Source of the DNA: Firmicutes bacterium UBA1739 | GTDB lineage: Bacteria > Bacillota > Clostridia > Peptostreptococcales > Anaerovoracaceae | Length of the DNA stretch: 64,000 bases | Direction of reading: 5' to 3' | Assembly (NCBI GenBank): GCA_002315385.1 | Contig: DCHZ01000040.1 | Coordinates: forward strand, 6,470 to 70,469 | Shown here: positions 62,622 through 64,000 of the stretch, in pieces | How positions within the stretch are numbered: the stretch's first letter is position 1 | How the letters are laid out: each line of letters opens with the position of its first letter | Translations under genes and position numbers: made by a program | The notes under the pieces: model-generated | What the model saw: only the letters and a program-made list of their open reading frames with translations | The model's database searches: none | What the model was told of the DNA's origin: nothing

Positions 62622-63290
62622 TTATTTGCCGTTTTCGCTGTTTTCTTCGGAAATCAGTATCTTTTTCAGGAATGTTTTTCTGTGAATCGGAGTGATTCCT
62701 GCCTTTTCTATTCCTTCATAATGGGCTTTTGTCCCGTAACCTTTATTCTTTTCAAAGGCGTATTCCGGATATACACCGGCATATTCCACCATCATTCTGT
62801 CTCTTGTAACCTTTGCCATAATTGAAGCGGCAGCTACACTCAGACTCTTTTCGTCACCCTTTATAAAAGATTTTTGAGGTATGGAAATTTCTTCCAGATA
62901 AACAGCATCTATCAGCAGCAGCTCCGGCTGAGTTTTCAGACTTTCGACTGCCGTTTTCATCGCTTTTTTTGTGGCCTGAAGAATGTTTATTTCATCTATT
63001 TCATGATTATCCACTATCCCGAAAGCATAATCCACGGCTGACTCTTTTATTTTATCAAAAAGCTCCTCGCGTTTTTTTTCGCTGAGCTTTTTGGAATCAT
63101 TTATCCCCGGGATGTCAAAATCATCGGGAAGTATTACAGCAGCCGCCACCACCGGACCCGCCAAAGGGCCTCTCCCCACTTCATCAATCCCCGCAAAGTA
63201 TTTTACACCGCTGCCGGCTTCTACCCTGTCGAAGGACTTCATTTCATACAGCTTTTCTTTCTGAAGCAGCAATCGTTCATTTTTTGTCAT
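62622..63290 (-). CDS. rnhB: Ribonuclease HII
   Basis: Removes ribonucleotides from DNA and RNA of RNA-DNA hybrids. The catalytic site is FAGIDEVGRGPLAGPVVAAAV (Asp-Glu pair near 33-34) with LLLIDAVYLEEI (Asp near 130) and SVAAASIMAKVTRD. 222 residues. The start at 63290 is chosen because AGGA lies seven bases upstream and the protein begins MTKNERLLLQKEK; the frame open to 63383 runs through the dispersed repeat and is not real coding. Usual neighbour of rbgA. Confidence 0.95.
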   Translation of the reverse strand: MTKNERLLLQKEKLYEMKSFDRVEAGSGVKYFAGIDEVGRGPLAGPVVAAAVILPDDFDIPGINDSKKLSEKKREELFDKIKESAVDYAFGIVDNHEIDEINILQATKKAMKTAVESLKTQPELLLIDAVYLEEISIPQKSFIKGDEKSLSVAAASIMAKVTRDRMMVEYAGVYPEYAFEKNKGYGTKAHYEGIEKAGITPIHRKTFLKKILISEENSENGK

Positions 63291-63350
63291 AATTAATTCC
63301 TGTTCCTCCTCCGTATTCACTCTTCGGTTCCGGCATTCACACCCGGTTGC

Positions 63351-63434
63351 AGCACCACTACGTCTGCGTTTTTTGAACCGCACTCACAAAAAAGCCTTCT
63401 GCATATCAGTCAGGTTATTATGCGAACGTTATAC
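63351..63434 (-). repeat. 84-bp dispersed repeat, copy B
   Basis: Minus-strand counterpart of 45582-45665 with 12 mismatches by eye. It lies in the gap between rnhB and rbgA. The outer dyad seen in copy A is lost. The gap 63291-63541 also has a short inverted repeat TTCACAGTC / GACTGTGAA (near 63450 and 63505) and no gene. Confidence 0.85.
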
Positions 63435-63541
63435 TCGCGTTTGCTACTATTCACAGTCGTTTCGAATCACAGACCAATCTTTTGCCTTTTAAATAGAAGA
63501 CTGTGAACAGTAACTCGAGTTCTCTCAGATTCTAAATTCTT

Positions 63542-64000
63542 TTATTCCGGCAGTTCAAGAGTGATTCTGCCCATTTTCCCCGCTCTGAACTCATCTATTA
63601 TGGTTCTGGCAGCTCTGGCATAGTCATATCGTTTGCCGGACATAATAAATCCCCGTTTCTCGCAAATCGCTTCCATTACCTCAAGAGGTTCCCCTTCGGC
63701 AGATTCTATCTTATAGCGTTCTGTAAGAATATCCGGGTACTCCTTCTGAAGATATCTTATCAGTTCTATCGTCAGATCTTCTCTGTCCAGTATTTCATCT
63801 TTGATTGAACCTATGAATGACAGTCTCAGTGCAGCCTGTTTGTCTTCAAATTTAGGCCACAGTATTCCCGGTGTATCCAGCAGCTGAATCTGATCCTGAA
63901 GACTTATCCACTGTTTACCTCTGGTTACGCCGGGCTTGTTTCCGGTTCTGGCACTTTTTTTCCCGGCAAGACGATTAATCAGAGAGGACTTTCCCACATT
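63542..64000 (-). CDS. rbgA: Ribosome biogenesis GTPase RbgA (YlqF), C-terminal part
   Basis: Circularly permuted GTPase required for late 50S assembly. The window has residues from the G1 motif (NVGKSSLINRLAG) through G3 (LLDTPGI) to the C-terminal ANTAR-like domain; G4-G5 and the N-terminus are beyond the right edge, as permutation puts them first. The last residues are KMGRITLELPE. The frame at the edge is open. Position next to rnhB is conserved in Firmicutes. Confidence 0.92.
   Translation of the reverse strand, partial: NVGKSSLINRLAGKKSARTGNKPGVTRGKQWISLQDQIQLLDTPGILWPKFEDKQAALRLSFIGSIKDEILDREDLTIELIRYLQKEYPDILTERYKIESAEGEPLEVMEAICEKRGFIMSGKRYDYARAARTIIDEFRAGKMGRITLELPE

Noticed and set aside
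63291..63383. N-terminal extension of RNase HII
   Set aside because: The extension runs into the dispersed repeat and is basic and low-complexity; the ATG at 63290 has the better ribosome site.
1..64000. tRNA, rRNA or integrase-family recombinase genes
   Set aside because: None recognised on either strand.

Overview
The window reads as chromosome of a low-to-moderate GC anaerobic Firmicute of class Clostridia, carrying a large conjugative element. The evidence is the housekeeping order ruvC-ruvA-ruvB-spoIID-queA-tgt, the argR-recN pair, an rbgA-rnhB pair, a SpoIID-type protein and strong Shine-Dalgarno sequences (AGGAGG) before most genes. I cannot name a genus. I found no tRNA or rRNA genes and no CRISPR array. 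Apart from argR and recN, every gene I could support is on the minus strand.

Layout. (1) 1-4.4 kb is an AT-richer defence patch: the N-terminal part of a Cas6 gene running off the left edge, a frameshifted McrB-type N-terminal domain remnant, a decayed C5-methyltransferase remnant, and an apparently intact HpaII-like restriction system (vsr, cytosine methyltransferase, endonuclease). (2) 4.4-43.7 kb is a conjugative element transcribed as one long minus-strand block: ssb and an ArdC-like antirestriction protein; a 2307-residue secreted protein and an S-layer-homology protein; a Tad/Flp-type pilus module (tadA, tadB, tadC, two CpaE/TadZ-like ATPases, a CpaB-like SAF protein, TadE-like proteins and two pilin-like peptides of about 50 residues); a MOBP-type relaxase with two small accessory proteins and a 42-bp tandem-repeat array; a type IV secretion set (VirB8-like, lysozyme/SLT/M23 peptidoglycan hydrolase, VirB4, TcpE-like, VirB6-like, VirD4, VirB2-like); accessory genes (DUF3991-like, DUF5688-like, RadC-like); and a plasmid-type replication and partition module (RepA_N initiator with iterons inside its gene, ParB, ParA). 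(3) 44-64 kb is chromosomal core: rlmD, mgtC-like, tgt, queA, spoIID, ruvB, ruvA, ruvC, a YkvI-like transporter, argR, recN, a diacylglycerol-kinase-like gene, folC, valS, a glcD-like oxidase, rnhB and rbgA (cut by the right edge).

How it may work (inference). The relaxase and VirD4 would hand DNA to the VirB4-powered channel, and the hydrolase would open the wall. RepA_N and ParAB would keep the excised form as a plasmid. The Tad module, the giant surface protein and the SLH protein would make a cell-surface structure, perhaps for mating contact or host adhesion. ArdC and ssb would protect the incoming strand. No integrase lies inside the window, so the left end and the integration mechanism are probably further left. 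The right end should lie between about 43.7 and 44.07 kb.

The features most worth attention are the merger of a Tad-like pilus with a T4SS and a RepA_N replicon, the leaderless mini-pilins, the giant surface protein, the three distinct repeat arrays (25.4, 40.5 and 41.2 kb), a 126-bp inverted-repeat-bounded element at 14.9 kb, and an 84-bp dispersed repeat present in two chromosomal intergenic gaps.
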